Positions 26,002-35,008 are shown, numbered from the stretch's first letter. The stretch: 55,895 bases of DNA from Candidatus Bathycorpusculum termitum (GCA_031254875.1 JAIRTW010000020.1:1-55895), one strand, 5' to 3'. Numbers and translations: made by a program. Notes: generated by a model from the letters alone, not told the origin.

Positions 26002-27648
26002 TTGGCTTCCCATATGAACCAACAGATTGCAGAAAATCAACAGGTATTCAAAAAAACCGTAAAAAAAGCAACCCGTGCCCTCGATAAAGGCGACCTAACC
26101 GCCGCCGTCACTTGGGCTAAAATCGCGGCCCACTTTGCTTTTATCCGACACCCCGGCATCTACACAAACCCCGAACTAGAAAACCTGCTGCTTGATGTTG
26201 CCCGCCGCATAGAACAAAACCCCCCCAACGTCAGCGGCGCCTTTTACCTAAAAACCAAACCTAAAAACTTTGGAAAAATGCGTTTTCTCCACGTAATCAC
26301 CGAAAGCTATGACACAGGCGGACATTCGCCTTTTGTCTCAAGATGGATAGAGAACACCATTGATAATTCAGTGCACAGCATTATAACAACCGCCCAAAAC
26401 AGGGTGCTCCCGGATATCTTGCAAAATGCCGTGGCTAACTCCGGTGGTTGGTACTGTTCTCTTACCGAGTTGTCCTCTAACTTGGTGGAGCAGGCTTTGC
26501 TGTTGCGTTTGCTGGCTAGAAACTGGGCAGATGCTATTGTGCTTCTTATTCATCCCTTTGATCCTATCCCCTTGGTTGCCTTTGGTATCGAGGGCGGTCC
26601 ACCGGTAATTTTATGCAATCACGCAGACCATGCATTTTGGCTGGGCAGCGGCATAGCTGATGTCACTGTAGATTACCACAGCTCTGCTGCAAAACTTAAT
26701 GAGAAACGCCGAGGCATCAAAGGCGCAAAACTTTTACCCATTCCCCTCAAAAAAGACCCCGCGGTCTCCCCCAACATCAAAATACGCGGCCGTCTGGGGT
26801 TTAATGCGCAGGATGTAGTTTTACTTACGGTTGGCCGAGCTGAAAAGTTCTATCCCTTTGGCGGTTATGACTTCCTAGATGTCATGGTTGCGTTTCTACA
26901 AAAGCATCCAAATGTGAAGCTGATTGCTGCTGGACCCCCCTCTAAGGGCCGCTGGGCAGAGGCTTCTGTTATGGTGGAGGGGCGTATTCAAGCCTTAGGC
27001 ACCGTTGAGCGCCAAGTGCTCGAAAATTATTATACCGCCGCAGATGTGTATGTGGCGAGTTTTCCTTGTGGCAGCGGAACTGCCTTGCTTGAGGCGGCAA
27101 TGCATAGTCTCCCAATTGTCGGCTTGCATCTTTGGGAGCTTCCGCATCTGAGTCTAGCGGATGATGTGGGATTTAAAAAGCTAAAAGTGCACAGGTCCTC
27201 CCTTGCGGATTTCGCATTTTCACTGGATTCTGCGGCTCTAAATTGTCGTTCAAGCCAGCAGAAGACCCGTGCCGAGAATGTTAAAAAAAACGTTGAACAT
27301 GAGCACTGTACCCCTGGCTGGAACAGCTATCTTGACACTGTTTTGCAGTCTTTGCCCTCCCAGCACTCTGTTCATGCGCCCCAAATCTTAAACGAAGAAA
27401 CTGACTACACCGACGTTTATTGGGAAGCGTTGAGTGCGCAGATGATGGCCAACGAGTTGCCTCAGCATTCTCTTAGCCGGCTGGTGCGTGTCTATGGCGG
27501 GTACCTCTCTAAATCCGATTTAATTGGCACCCAAGCTGAAGGTATCCGTTCAGCTCTTTTAAAGATAGATAATCTTCAGAGAGCTAAACAGTTTCTTTTG
27601 GATTTCAAAGAATTCGTTTCTTGTCTCCTCTCCAGTTATGGACGCTAA
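26002..27648 (+). CDS. GT4-like glycosyltransferase with N-terminal helical extension
   Basis: 548 residues. The first ~95 residues form a charged, TPR-like helical region (VKKATRALDKGDLTAAVTWA). The GT-B part begins at KMRFLHVITESYDTGGHSPF. The donor half has DVVLLTVGRAEKFYPFGGYD, VKLIAAGPPSKGRWAEASVM and VYVASFPCGSGTALLEAAMH. The C-terminal ~110 residues are an additional helical region. The start is taken as the TTG at 26002; the in-frame ATG at 26014 is an alternative. The extensions suggest binding to a partner or scaffold. Family placement is moderate and sugar specificity unknown. It opens a run continued by DUF362, oxidoreductase and flippase genes. Confidence 0.75.
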   Translation: MASHMNQQIAENQQVFKKTVKKATRALDKGDLTAAVTWAKIAAHFAFIRHPGIYTNPELENLLLDVARRIEQNPPNVSGAFYLKTKPKNFGKMRFLHVITESYDTGGHSPFVSRWIENTIDNSVHSIITTAQNRVLPDILQNAVANSGGWYCSLTELSSNLVEQALLLRLLARNWADAIVLLIHPFDPIPLVAFGIEGGPPVILCNHADHAFWLGSGIADVTVDYHSSAAKLNEKRRGIKGAKLLPIPLKKDPAVSPNIKIRGRLGFNAQDVVLLTVGRAEKFYPFGGYDFLDVMVAFLQKHPNVKLIAAGPPSKGRWAEASVMVEGRIQALGTVERQVLENYYTAADVYVASFPCGSGTALLEAAMHSLPIVGLHLWELPHLSLADDVGFKKLKVHRSSLADFAFSLDSAALNCRSSQQKTRAENVKKNVEHEHCTPGWNSYLDTVLQSLPSQHSVHAPQILNEETDYTDVYWEALSAQMMANELPQHSLSRLVRVYGGYLSKSDLIGTQAEGIRSALLKIDNLQRAKQFLLDFKEFVSCLLSSYGR

Positions 27649-27678
27649 TGGTTTAACTTATTGAAATGGCTGGTTAGT

Positions 27679-28581
27679 ATGAGTCTTGTAAGTTTAGTAA
27701 AAATTTCCCTCAACACAGAGCACCCTCTCAAGCAGGCGATAGAGCAGTCGCTAAATCTAATCAACTACACCTTCGACAAGAACGTGCGTAGAGTTGTGAT
27801 CAAGCCTAACTTGTGTTATTACTGGGATGCAACCACTGGACAGACGACTTCGCCACATTTTGTGGGAGCGCTTATTGATTTAATTCGTGCACAAATCCAC
27901 CCCGACGTTGACATAGCCATTATAGAATCGGATGCTTCTGCTATGCGTTGCAAATACGCTTTTAGAATGCTGGGCTACACAAAACTTGCCGAAGAAAAAA
28001 ATGTGCGCCTTGTCAACCTCACCGAAGATCAAGCCTCAAACACTGATATTAGCTGTAATGGTAACGTCTACAATTTTATGGTACCCCAAACCATCCAAAA
28101 AGCCGACCTCAAAATCAACATTGCACACATAAAATACACCGTTAATCCCATCAAACTCACCTGTGCACTCAAAAACATCTTTGGCTGCAACCCAACTCAG
28201 AAAAAATTTAAGTACCACTCAGATCTTGGCAACGTCATAGTGGCCTTAAACAAAGCCATGCCCTTTGACCTTGCTATGGTTGATAACAATATTGCTGCCG
28301 GTGTTCAGCCGCGCAGGATGGGGTTGGTTATGGCCAGTCAAGATCCTGTTGCGTTGGATTCTGCGGCTGCTAAAATCGCTTGGCTGGACCCTGCTAAAAT
28401 TCCCTATTTTAAGACGGCAGAGCAAGAGGGCGTAGGAAAACGTGCCTACATTTTGCGGGGGGAGCCGCTTGAAGGATTTAGGGCAATTTATCCTAAGCCA
28501 CCGCTTAACATGAAATTCAAGGGGCAACTCAAAAGGACGCTTGTAACGGTTGGTTTAGGCAAGCGGATGGGGCTGGAGTGA
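27679..28581 (+). CDS. DUF362 family protein
   Basis: About 300 residues. VVIKPNLCYYWDATTGQTTS, IAIIESDASAMRCKYAFRML, ADLKINIAHIKYTVNPIKLT, CALKNIFGCNPTQKKFKYHS and MASQDPVALDSAAAKIAWLD are the core DUF362 motifs. Some family members carry an iron-sulfur ferredoxin domain, but this one lacks it (no CxxCxxC cluster). ATG at 27679 is favoured over the TTG at 27661. The stop overlaps the GTG of the following oxidoreductase by 4 bases (GTGA), so the two are co-translated. The family's activity is unknown, and its position between a glycosyltransferase and sugar oxidoreductase suggests a sugar-related role here. Confidence 0.8.
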   Translation: MSLVSLVKISLNTEHPLKQAIEQSLNLINYTFDKNVRRVVIKPNLCYYWDATTGQTTSPHFVGALIDLIRAQIHPDVDIAIIESDASAMRCKYAFRMLGYTKLAEEKNVRLVNLTEDQASNTDISCNGNVYNFMVPQTIQKADLKINIAHIKYTVNPIKLTCALKNIFGCNPTQKKFKYHSDLGNVIVALNKAMPFDLAMVDNNIAAGVQPRRMGLVMASQDPVALDSAAAKIAWLDPAKIPYFKTAEQEGVGKRAYILRGEPLEGFRAIYPKPPLNMKFKGQLKRTLVTVGLGKRMGLE

Positions 28582-29576
28582 GCCGCATGGAAAATAAACG
28601 GTTGCAGCTGGGGCTTATTGGTGCAGGCGGCGTCGGACAGCTGCATCTAAAACATGGGTTAATGCTTACCGGTGCAGAAGTCACAGCCGTTGCTGATACT
28701 GCTAAACCCGTTTTGGAGCGCGCAAAGGCACTGGGCGTAAAAAACATCTACACTGACTACACTGAGATGCTTAAAAATCCCCAAATTGACGCCGTCATAA
28801 TTGCACTGCCCACACATCTCCATCATAAATGTGCACTTCAAGCCGCCGAATCTGGCAAAGACATCTTTCTTGAAAAACCCATAACCATCGCCATCCAAGA
28901 TGCCAAAGAAGTTATCTTAGCCGCTCAGCGTAATTCCGTAAAGTTGATGCTGGGTTATCCCATGCGATTCAACCGTCACTTCCTCAAACTCAAAGCAGAT
29001 ATGGCCGACGGCTTAATTGGCGATGCCGAAAATGTACATGCAACATATGTATGTGCTGGTCCATTTGTCCACCGAGCTGATGGACACTCACCTGCACCTG
29101 TTCCCGATTGGTGGTTTAATACCCAGCTCAGCGGCGGCGGAGTTCTCACCGATTTGGGCTGTCACATAATCAACCTGTTACGGATGCTATTTGGCGAAAT
29201 AGTTGACATCAAAGGACAATTTGGCTACCGCTACAGTATGGATTTTGAAGACTCAGCTATGTGCCTTGCCCGCTTTGACTCCGGCTCCTTGGCAGCCATA
29301 AATGTAGGTTGGTATGCTCAAGAGTATCTGCTACGGCTTGATGTTTTGGGAAGCGTTCGCAACGCCTCCATTGGACACATGCCACCCAAAACCCTACCCG
29401 CGGCCTACCAAATGTTCACCCGCGGCATTTCAGAGTTTAATCAGCCTCATTTCGATGAACTTCAATACTTCGTAACCTGTCTCCACACCAATCAAGAGCC
29501 CTCACCAACAGGCTTAGACGGCCTTAGGGATTTAGAAGCTATAGCTAAAGCTTACAAAAACAAGATAACCCTATAA
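28578..29576 (+). CDS. Gfo/Idh/MocA-family NAD(P)-dependent oxidoreductase (second copy)
   Basis: 332 residues. The N-terminal GLIGAGGVGQLHLKHG gives the Rossmann GAGGVG (15-20), and the catalytic EKP is present (DIFLEKPITI, Glu99-Lys100-Pro101). GGGVLTDLGCHIINLLRMLF holds the Asp/His pair. It is distinct from the copy at 9689, which has EKT. Sugar dehydrogenation or reduction, perhaps on a nucleotide-sugar, is the family function. GTG at 28578 overlaps the DUF362 stop; ATG at 28587 is an alternative. It is 20 bases ahead of the right-hand flippase and probably in the same transcript. Confidence 0.87.
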   Translation: MSRMENKRLQLGLIGAGGVGQLHLKHGLMLTGAEVTAVADTAKPVLERAKALGVKNIYTDYTEMLKNPQIDAVIIALPTHLHHKCALQAAESGKDIFLEKPITIAIQDAKEVILAAQRNSVKLMLGYPMRFNRHFLKLKADMADGLIGDAENVHATYVCAGPFVHRADGHSPAPVPDWWFNTQLSGGGVLTDLGCHIINLLRMLFGEIVDIKGQFGYRYSMDFEDSAMCLARFDSGSLAAINVGWYAQEYLLRLDVLGSVRNASIGHMPPKTLPAAYQMFTRGISEFNQPHFDELQYFVTCLHTNQEPSPTGLDGLRDLEAIAKAYKNKITL

Positions 29577-29596
29577 CAAACGCTTGAGGTAATCGG

Positions 29597-31318
29597 ATGG
29601 CTAAGGCTATAGAGATGGGTAAAACCTCCGCTACTGGCAGCTTTCACCTGCTTTTGGGCGTTGCCGGCTCCACCATCATTATGGCCATAGGCACCATCGC
29701 TTTGGGGATTCTTCTTCCTGCTGAGGGCGTCGGACTCTACGGCATGGCCATGATCCCCGCAACCATCATCAACTTCTTTAGAGACTGGGGCGTCAACGCC
29801 GCCATTACAAAACAAATCGCCACACTAAGGGGCATAGGCAAAAATTCAGAAATTCACGATGTCATCGTTTCAGGAATCGTTTTTGAGATCTTAAGCGGTA
29901 TTGCTTTGTCTCTGATCTGCTTTGCACTCGCATGGCCACTAGCCTACATCATCAGCCCCCAAAATGCAGAAGCATTATCCCTCTACATAGGCATCATGTC
30001 CATCTCTGTATTTGCAGGCGCCATCGCAGCCGCCGCAGGCGGCGTATTTGTCGGTTACGAACGCATGAAACTCAACAGCTTCACCCAAATCAGCCAAGCC
30101 ATCATCAAAACTGCCCTAGGACCCCTGCTAATCATACTAGGCATCGGCGTTTTAGGCGCAGTAATCGCTGCTATGGTTTCCATACTCGCCGGAGGCATCA
30201 TTGCTATCCTCTTGGTCTACTATGTCATGTTTAAGCCTCTGCGTAAATATAAAACCGGCAAATGCAACATAAAACAAACCCTAAAACCTATGCTAAAATA
30301 TGGCCTGCCCCTGACCGCATCAACCATCGCAGCCGGTGTGTTGCCCCAGGTCTTCTCTTTTATTATGGCCATTTACGCCGGCACATGGATGATGGGCAAC
30401 TTTTTCACTGCCGCAAACTTTGCTGTCTTGCTTACCTTTGTTTCTATTCCAACTGCAACGGCTCTGTTTCCCGTTTTCGCAAAGCTGGATCCCCAAAAAG
30501 AGCCCGCGCTTCTAAAAACAGTGTTTGCTTTCTCGGTAAAGTATACTGCGCTACTTCTTGTCCCCGCTACCCTAGTATTAATTACGCTTGCAACACCACT
30601 GGTTAATACCCTGTTTCCTATGGGTGGTCTTTTTCAGTCCCTCTTTGTTGTTGGGGCAGAACCCAAGTTTCCCTTTGCGCCTCTCTTTTTAGTTCTCTCA
30701 GCAGTGGTTAATCTGTTTGTTCTCTTTGGTAATGTCAGTTTAGGAACCTTTCAAATTGGTATCGGTGAAACTAAGCAGGTCATGAAGCAGAGTGCGTTAT
30801 CTTTGGTTGTTGGGTTGCCGCTGGCTTATTTTTTGGTGGCGTATGCTTTTTCGCTTGGGGGTTCAGATGCACAGTTGTCAGCTGCTTATGCGGTGATGGG
30901 CGGCTTAGTGGGTTCTCTTATCGCGAGTATGCCTGGGATGATTTGGGGGTTGGTTTGGAGCTGGAGGAAATATCATGTTAGAGCTGATTTTGGGATTTCT
31001 GGCAAAATTTTTGCGGCTTCTCTGCTTGCATCGGTTATGTCGTTTGTAGCTATTAGTTTTTTGAATCTGCCCTATGTTGTGTTGCTGGTTGCAGGGTTTG
31101 CTGTGTTTGGGGCGGTCTATCTTGTAGCGGCGCCTGTTTTTGGCGCTGTTAATCGTATGGATATCGAGAATTTTCACACCATGTTTTCGGGGTTAGGCGT
31201 TGTTTCACGGTTTATTAATGTACCTTTGATGTTTATGCGCAAGATGTGCAGGGGTACCATTGAGCCGCCGGCTTCTGTTGTTGCGGGTTCGCAACCAGTA
31301 GATAGCCAGAAACCTTAA
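29597..31318 (+). CDS. Polysaccharide flippase, Wzx/MATE-like (right copy)
   Basis: 573 residues, multipass. The start KTSATGSFHLLLGVAGSTII, LLPAEGVGLYGMAMIPATII and FRDWGVNAAITKQIATL align with the left-hand copy at 883-2457. The two are homologous over the whole length, but this one is about 50 residues longer, with extra sequence around residues 340-370 and a polar tail (EPPASVVAGSQPVDSQ). Two flippases in one locus imply either two glycans or an ancestral duplication. The gene is in the operon-like run DUF362, oxidoreductase, flippase. Transport of a lipid-linked oligosaccharide is the expected role. Confidence 0.87.
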   Translation: MAKAIEMGKTSATGSFHLLLGVAGSTIIMAIGTIALGILLPAEGVGLYGMAMIPATIINFFRDWGVNAAITKQIATLRGIGKNSEIHDVIVSGIVFEILSGIALSLICFALAWPLAYIISPQNAEALSLYIGIMSISVFAGAIAAAAGGVFVGYERMKLNSFTQISQAIIKTALGPLLIILGIGVLGAVIAAMVSILAGGIIAILLVYYVMFKPLRKYKTGKCNIKQTLKPMLKYGLPLTASTIAAGVLPQVFSFIMAIYAGTWMMGNFFTAANFAVLLTFVSIPTATALFPVFAKLDPQKEPALLKTVFAFSVKYTALLLVPATLVLITLATPLVNTLFPMGGLFQSLFVVGAEPKFPFAPLFLVLSAVVNLFVLFGNVSLGTFQIGIGETKQVMKQSALSLVVGLPLAYFLVAYAFSLGGSDAQLSAAYAVMGGLVGSLIASMPGMIWGLVWSWRKYHVRADFGISGKIFAASLLASVMSFVAISFLNLPYVVLLVAGFAVFGAVYLVAAPVFGAVNRMDIENFHTMFSGLGVVSRFINVPLMFMRKMCRGTIEPPASVVAGSQPVDSQKP

Positions 31319-31377
31319 AGCACGTTGTTGAGTATTAACTTGTAAGCATATTTTCTTGTTTTTATGGAGTGTTATTT

Positions 31378-32202
31378 TTGAAGTCCGCTACGAAAAGTTC
31401 AGCCATGCTTACCGCCGGGGCCTTTTTAGCCACGGGGGTTTTTCTGCTTGTTTTCTCCTTTCTTTTTGAAATGCAGATAGCTGCCTTTATTGGATTAGGC
31501 TTAACTTTTTGGGGTGCCCTTTTTGCTTTGGTGCGGAGCGGAAGTTATGTTGATAGCGGCCTGCTTGACAGCAGCGCCCAATCCACTTACTCCACCATTG
31601 ATCGAATGATTACTGATTTAAAATACAACGGACAAGGCTACTACATTCCTGCCTATCCCAAAGATGTCTCTTTGCCTGATTACCTAAAGAATCTGCGTGA
31701 ACCTGTGGTTTTTATTTCTGAGGACTTTGATGGCAAACCATCCATTGAAGAGTTAGCACAGAGCAAATTTATCTCTACTCAAACCCGGGGTGTTTTTGTA
31801 GCCTCCCCCGGTGCAGGTATCATGACGCAAATTGAGCGGCAACTACGGCTGGATCTTAGCAAAGTCAGTCTCGATGAACTCGCTGATAGGTTGCCTAAAT
31901 TACTCACGGAAAATCTAAATTTAGCTAAATCCGCCGACATGATCCTAACACCCAATGGCGCTGAGTTTAGAGCACACGGTATACTCTATGAAAGTCTATA
32001 TAACCCCGAGAGCAGTCCCAAAAGCCTCAGCCTGCTGGGTTGCCCTGTTGTCAGCGCCGTAGCTTCAGCGCTTGCTAAGACTTCGGGGAAAACCGTGGTT
32101 ATCTCAGAACAAAAAATCTTGCCGGGAAACAGCGTTTTTGCAGTGTACACTTTTGTTGGGAGACAAAAAAATGAGCTTTCCTCTAGAGATCACCGATATT
32201 AG
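31378..32202 (+). CDS. Conserved archaeal two-span membrane protein of unknown function
   Basis: About 274 residues starting at the TTG at 31378, with GGAG about eight bases upstream. Two adjacent hydrophobic helices near the N-terminus (AMLTAGAFLATGVFLLVFSF, IAAFIGLGLTFWGALFALV) are followed by a cytosolic-looking domain with TQTRGVFVASPGAGIMTQIE and SLLGCPVVSAVASALAKTSG, ending FAVYTFVGRQ. The LGCPVVSAVASALAKTSGKT segment is reminiscent of small-molecule-binding V4R/MEDS-type motifs, but this is weak. It overlaps the next small membrane protein by 32 bases, indicating a two-gene unit that closes the glycan locus. Function unknown. Confidence 0.7.
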   Translation: MKSATKSSAMLTAGAFLATGVFLLVFSFLFEMQIAAFIGLGLTFWGALFALVRSGSYVDSGLLDSSAQSTYSTIDRMITDLKYNGQGYYIPAYPKDVSLPDYLKNLREPVVFISEDFDGKPSIEELAQSKFISTQTRGVFVASPGAGIMTQIERQLRLDLSKVSLDELADRLPKLLTENLNLAKSADMILTPNGAEFRAHGILYESLYNPESSPKSLSLLGCPVVSAVASALAKTSGKTVVISEQKILPGNSVFAVYTFVGRQKNELSSRDHRY

Positions 32203-32371
32203 CCTGTGGCTTGCGGTAACAGCAATTATTCTGCTGATTACCTCCGAGGTACTGACGTCTGCTCTTGCATCCAAGATACAACTCAATAAAACTTTGTTGC
32301 GTATACTTGCTGTGGGTTGCGGTTTTGGCTTCATGATTACGGTGCTTATGCGTTTTGCGGGCTTAAACTAA
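32171..32371 (+). CDS. Small two-span membrane protein
   Basis: 66 residues from the ATG at 32171, with GGGAGA upstream and inside the end of the preceding gene (32-base overlap in another frame). It is mostly two hydrophobic helices (LWLAVTAIILLITSEVLTSA and ILAVGCGFGFMITVLMRFAG) joined by a short basic loop KIQLNK. The overlapping arrangement suggests that it forms a complex with the 274-residue membrane protein. No family is recognised. A longer in-frame reading from 32072 has no sensible N-terminus and is not preferred. Confidence 0.65.
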   Translation: MSFPLEITDISLWLAVTAIILLITSEVLTSALASKIQLNKTLLRILAVGCGFGFMITVLMRFAGLN

Positions 32372-32552
32372 AATTCTCTGCTTGTTAGTGTGTCCATCGG
32401 CTTTTCGGGCAGTCACCTTGACTGCGGCTGGTGTTCACCTAACCCTCACTCTAAACCTCATTGCGATTTTGTTTGAATTTGTAGGTTGTCATGTTTGACT
32501 TTGCATAGTACATACCAACTGGAGATCTCCTCTCCATCCGCTTCCGGCGATG

Positions 32553-33037
32553 CTAACCTACCTTACAGACGCACTTAGCCGGTTTGGTCCCAATGATAGA
32601 TGTGGCTGTATCGACCTGCGGCTGGATAGGCGGATCCTCATAGACTATGTCTAATTTTGAACCATATTGACTAAGCCTATTTTGTACTTGAGTCCAAATT
32701 TGCTGAGAAGTACCATTGACATCCCATATGCCCCAAATGTGGTCTTGGGGATGACGCATACCCCCGCCATAGTTTTTGGGCAAAACAAGAACAGTCTCCA
32801 CTCCAACCCCACCATGAACAACGTTGCCATTTCAACAACATCAAACCAGAAACGCTCCAAGGCTTGAAAATGCTCATCCTGCAAAGTTCCATAAACACCA
32901 TCCGCATCTTCAGCATAATTAAACACCCCACATAATCCGCCCCCACTCATACGAGAGCCGCATCTGATCATACAGCACATTCCCCCAGCGAAATAGACTG
33001 AGAATACGTCCAAGTGATGATAGTGCCCTCAAAGTCA
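32553..33037 (-). pseudogene. Frameshifted fragment of a large extracellular protein, paralogue of 52912-54441
   Basis: On the minus strand, pieces in three frames match the C-terminal third of the protein at 52912-54441. GTIITWTYSQ corresponds to GMIITWTYTH. YDQMRLSYEWG corresponds to YSQMCASYEAG. FNYAEDADGVYGTLQDEHF and ALERFWFDVVE match FNYAGDMSGAFGTLQEEHFC and ALERFWVDVVQ. VLVLPKNYGGGMR and IWTQVQNRLSQYGSKLDIV match ALVLPKDYGWGMR and IWVQLQNKLAQYGLKLDII. At least two frame changes interrupt it, and the N-terminal two-thirds are missing. The remaining parts of the 32372-33175 gap show no other gene. Confidence 0.8.
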
Positions 33038-33175
33038 GGTAATTAACATAACACTTGAAATCTTCTAGACAACGTCATATGGTGTTACATAACCATATAA
33101 CCCGTGTATTAGTTAGGTGGTGCCGCCAACTACCCGTAGGTTTAAAATGGCTTTCTGTTAAACTAAATCTAACCT

Positions 33176-34018
33176 CTATTTTGAGAGTGCTCTTAGATTT
33201 TGCCAGAGATGTTCCATTATTTTCCAGCCCTTTCTTCGCGGTATACAGCCAGAGACTAATATCTTGTTTGAAAAGCTTCTCTCACTTATATCATATATAC
33301 TAATCCAGCCCTCAGTATGAACCCTTACGCCATTCTGATCGGGCTTGAATGACACCTCAAAATACTTTGGAGCAGTCAACCCCAATCCGCTGGGAATTCC
33401 TATGCGTCCTTTTATGAACCCCTCTCTTTCAACTTCTATTTTTATGTTCTCTTCTCTTATCCAGCTATGGATCGCTTCTTTTACTTCCTCGGGCGGTCTT
33501 CCTGAAACAAAAACCTCTTGGATTGTTCTATTTTGATCTTTTTGGTTTTGCTCTTTGGTTTTTGGGCCAATCATTCGATAGAAAAAATAAACAAATGTTA
33601 CTGAGGAAATGAAACCAAATACAGCTCGCACCGCCTGATATGTGTCTAAATAACCTGAAAAATAAAAATACAGAAATATCAACAGCAACAAAGTTGGAAA
33701 CAGAACTGCTACAATCCAAAATCGACGCCACCAAACCTTCTTAGTCTTCAAGGTACTCTCCGGTTCTGGAAACTCTGTTAAGAACCTGGAAGCGAGTTTC
33801 CCTTTTTCAGAGAGCCTATACTGTTTAGCCTCCGTTTTTTCCAAAAGGTCGCCTAAGATCTTTAGATGATAATTAAGCGTTCCAGTGCTACTACCAATTT
33901 GCAGAGTTTCCATGAGCTCGGTATAGCTTAGGCTTTCTCTATCCGTTAAGGTCAGAATAATTTTTCTTCTTGTTTCGTCCTTTAGGATCTTATTTAGAGA
34001 TTCGATTTTAGAACTCAT
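33176..34018 (-). CDS. Membrane-tethered ArsR-like HTH transcription regulator
   Basis: 280 residues. An N-terminal winged helix (ETRRKIILTLTDRESLSYTE, TGTLNYHLKILGDLLEKTEA, QYRLSEKGKLASRFL) is of the ArsR-like type common in archaea. It is followed by two membrane spans (about 98-121 and 128-148) and a C-terminal domain of about 110 residues (FVSGRPPEEVKEAIHSWI ... KYFEVSFKPDQNGVRVHTEG). The DNA-binding part is thus attached to the membrane, and the C-terminal domain may sense a ligand. Its promoter carries the same imperfect palindrome as the next gene (34048-34074), consistent with autoregulation. Confidence 0.8.
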   Translation of the reverse strand: MSSKIESLNKILKDETRRKIILTLTDRESLSYTELMETLQIGSSTGTLNYHLKILGDLLEKTEAKQYRLSEKGKLASRFLTEFPEPESTLKTKKVWWRRFWIVAVLFPTLLLLIFLYFYFSGYLDTYQAVRAVFGFISSVTFVYFFYRMIGPKTKEQNQKDQNRTIQEVFVSGRPPEEVKEAIHSWIREENIKIEVEREGFIKGRIGIPSGLGLTAPKYFEVSFKPDQNGVRVHTEGWISIYDISERSFSNKILVSGCIPRRKGWKIMEHLWQNLRALSK

Positions 34019-34047
34019 GCGACGTTATATCAAGGCGCTCGCATTTT

Positions 34048-34074
34048 AGGTTTTTTGACAAAAAAAGTCGTCAA
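34048..34074. promoter_or_regulatory. Candidate operator upstream of the regulator (copy 1)
   Basis: A 27-bp element with the inverted repeat TTGAC-N10-GTCAA, 30 bases upstream of the regulator ATG. It is 23/27 identical to a second copy at 35006-35032. On the minus strand CCTAAAATGCG directly follows and could serve as TATA box, so the site overlaps the TBP/TFB-binding region. Confidence 0.55.
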
Positions 34075-34081
34075 ACAAAAA

Positions 34082-34960
34082 TTAGGGTTTTGTATACTCA
34101 ACCAAAGTCCTCTCGGTATACGAGGTTGTTATGCGTTCAGCTCCCGGTAAATTTGTGGTTGCTACCTGCTGTGTTAGGTCAGCTTTAATTAAGCGGCAAG
34201 TTCCCATCTCTATGTATGAGGTGCCGTTTAGTTGGACACTCATGCCGTCGATGCTTGCAAAGATACCCTCGTCGTCTGAGTGAAGGCTTAGAGCATTGCT
34301 GGTTACTTCGATTCGCATGGTTTGGAAGGTGCCTGCTGGGACGGTTAACTTTTGGATTTCTGCAAATTTTAAAGTGACCTCGCCTGTCAGCCCAGAGTTT
34401 GCATTACCTGTGTTTACGGGGATGTTCCAGACATCGCCGACTTTAACCTTAGGCTGAGCCAAATATGCTAAAATTGTTGGATTGCTGACGTTGTAGAAGA
34501 TAAGTGGTGCCCCGGGTGCTAAAAAGTTGTTGTAATAACTTGTCTTGTTGATGTTTAGTGTAATTGAAGGTAGCGTATGGCCAAGTAAGTCGGGGATCAT
34601 AGTAACTGTTTGGTTTATCGTGTAGCTCTCCTCATCTGAGTTTAAAACATCCATAATTATTGTTGAAGTGTAGCTCTCACGATCTCCTCCAGTGGGGGGC
34701 AAAGCAAGGGATGTGTTGACCATTTGAGTTATTACTATGTTTGTAGTTTCATAAACCATACGATCGCCTACCGTATAGTTTAGGCTTAACTCCAAAGATG
34801 AACCAACAATTTGTGGAATCAAAAGAGCCCCCGCGATTATCACTATGAGTACCGCTAACACTGCAAAGATAACATAGACGGTGCGATGACGTTTTTTGCC
34901 GCTGCCTTGAATTTCAGGGGATAGCGGCGACGAAATAGGGCTATTTTGCTGTTTGAACAT
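34082..34960 (-). CDS. Membrane-anchored extracellular protein, likely target of the adjacent regulator
   Basis: 292 residues from the ATG at 34958-34960; the longer frame to 35032 runs through the promoter and is not preferred. A Pro/Ser-rich cytosolic start precedes one membrane helix (VYVIFAVLAVLIVIIAGALL, about 30-49). The outside domain is rich in beta strands and N-X-S/T sequons (SLNYTVGDRMVYETTN, VKVGDVWNIPVNTGNANSGL, VPAGTFQTMRIEVTSNALSL). The last block resembles the lipoprotein-like fold that ends in a VPAGTF-type strand. The gene lies 63 bases downstream of the regulator gene's start-side promoter, and its own promoter carries the second operator copy. Function unknown. Confidence 0.75.
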   Translation of the reverse strand: MFKQQNSPISSPLSPEIQGSGKKRHRTVYVIFAVLAVLIVIIAGALLIPQIVGSSLELSLNYTVGDRMVYETTNIVITQMVNTSLALPPTGGDRESYTSTIIMDVLNSDEESYTINQTVTMIPDLLGHTLPSITLNINKTSYYNNFLAPGAPLIFYNVSNPTILAYLAQPKVKVGDVWNIPVNTGNANSGLTGEVTLKFAEIQKLTVPAGTFQTMRIEVTSNALSLHSDDEGIFASIDGMSVQLNGTSYIEMGTCRLIKADLTQQVATTNLPGAERITTSYTERTLVEYTKP

Positions 34961-34994
34961 TAAACCGATCTCCAATAGGCTATTGAAATGTGAT

Positions 34995-35008
34995 AAGCCT
35001 TTAAAAGG
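34995..35008 (-). promoter_or_regulatory. TATA-like box of the extracellular-protein gene
   Basis: Minus-strand CCTTTTAAAGGC lies about 40 bp before the ATG at 34960, putting the transcription start near 34976. It abuts the operator copy at 35006-35032. Confidence 0.45.
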
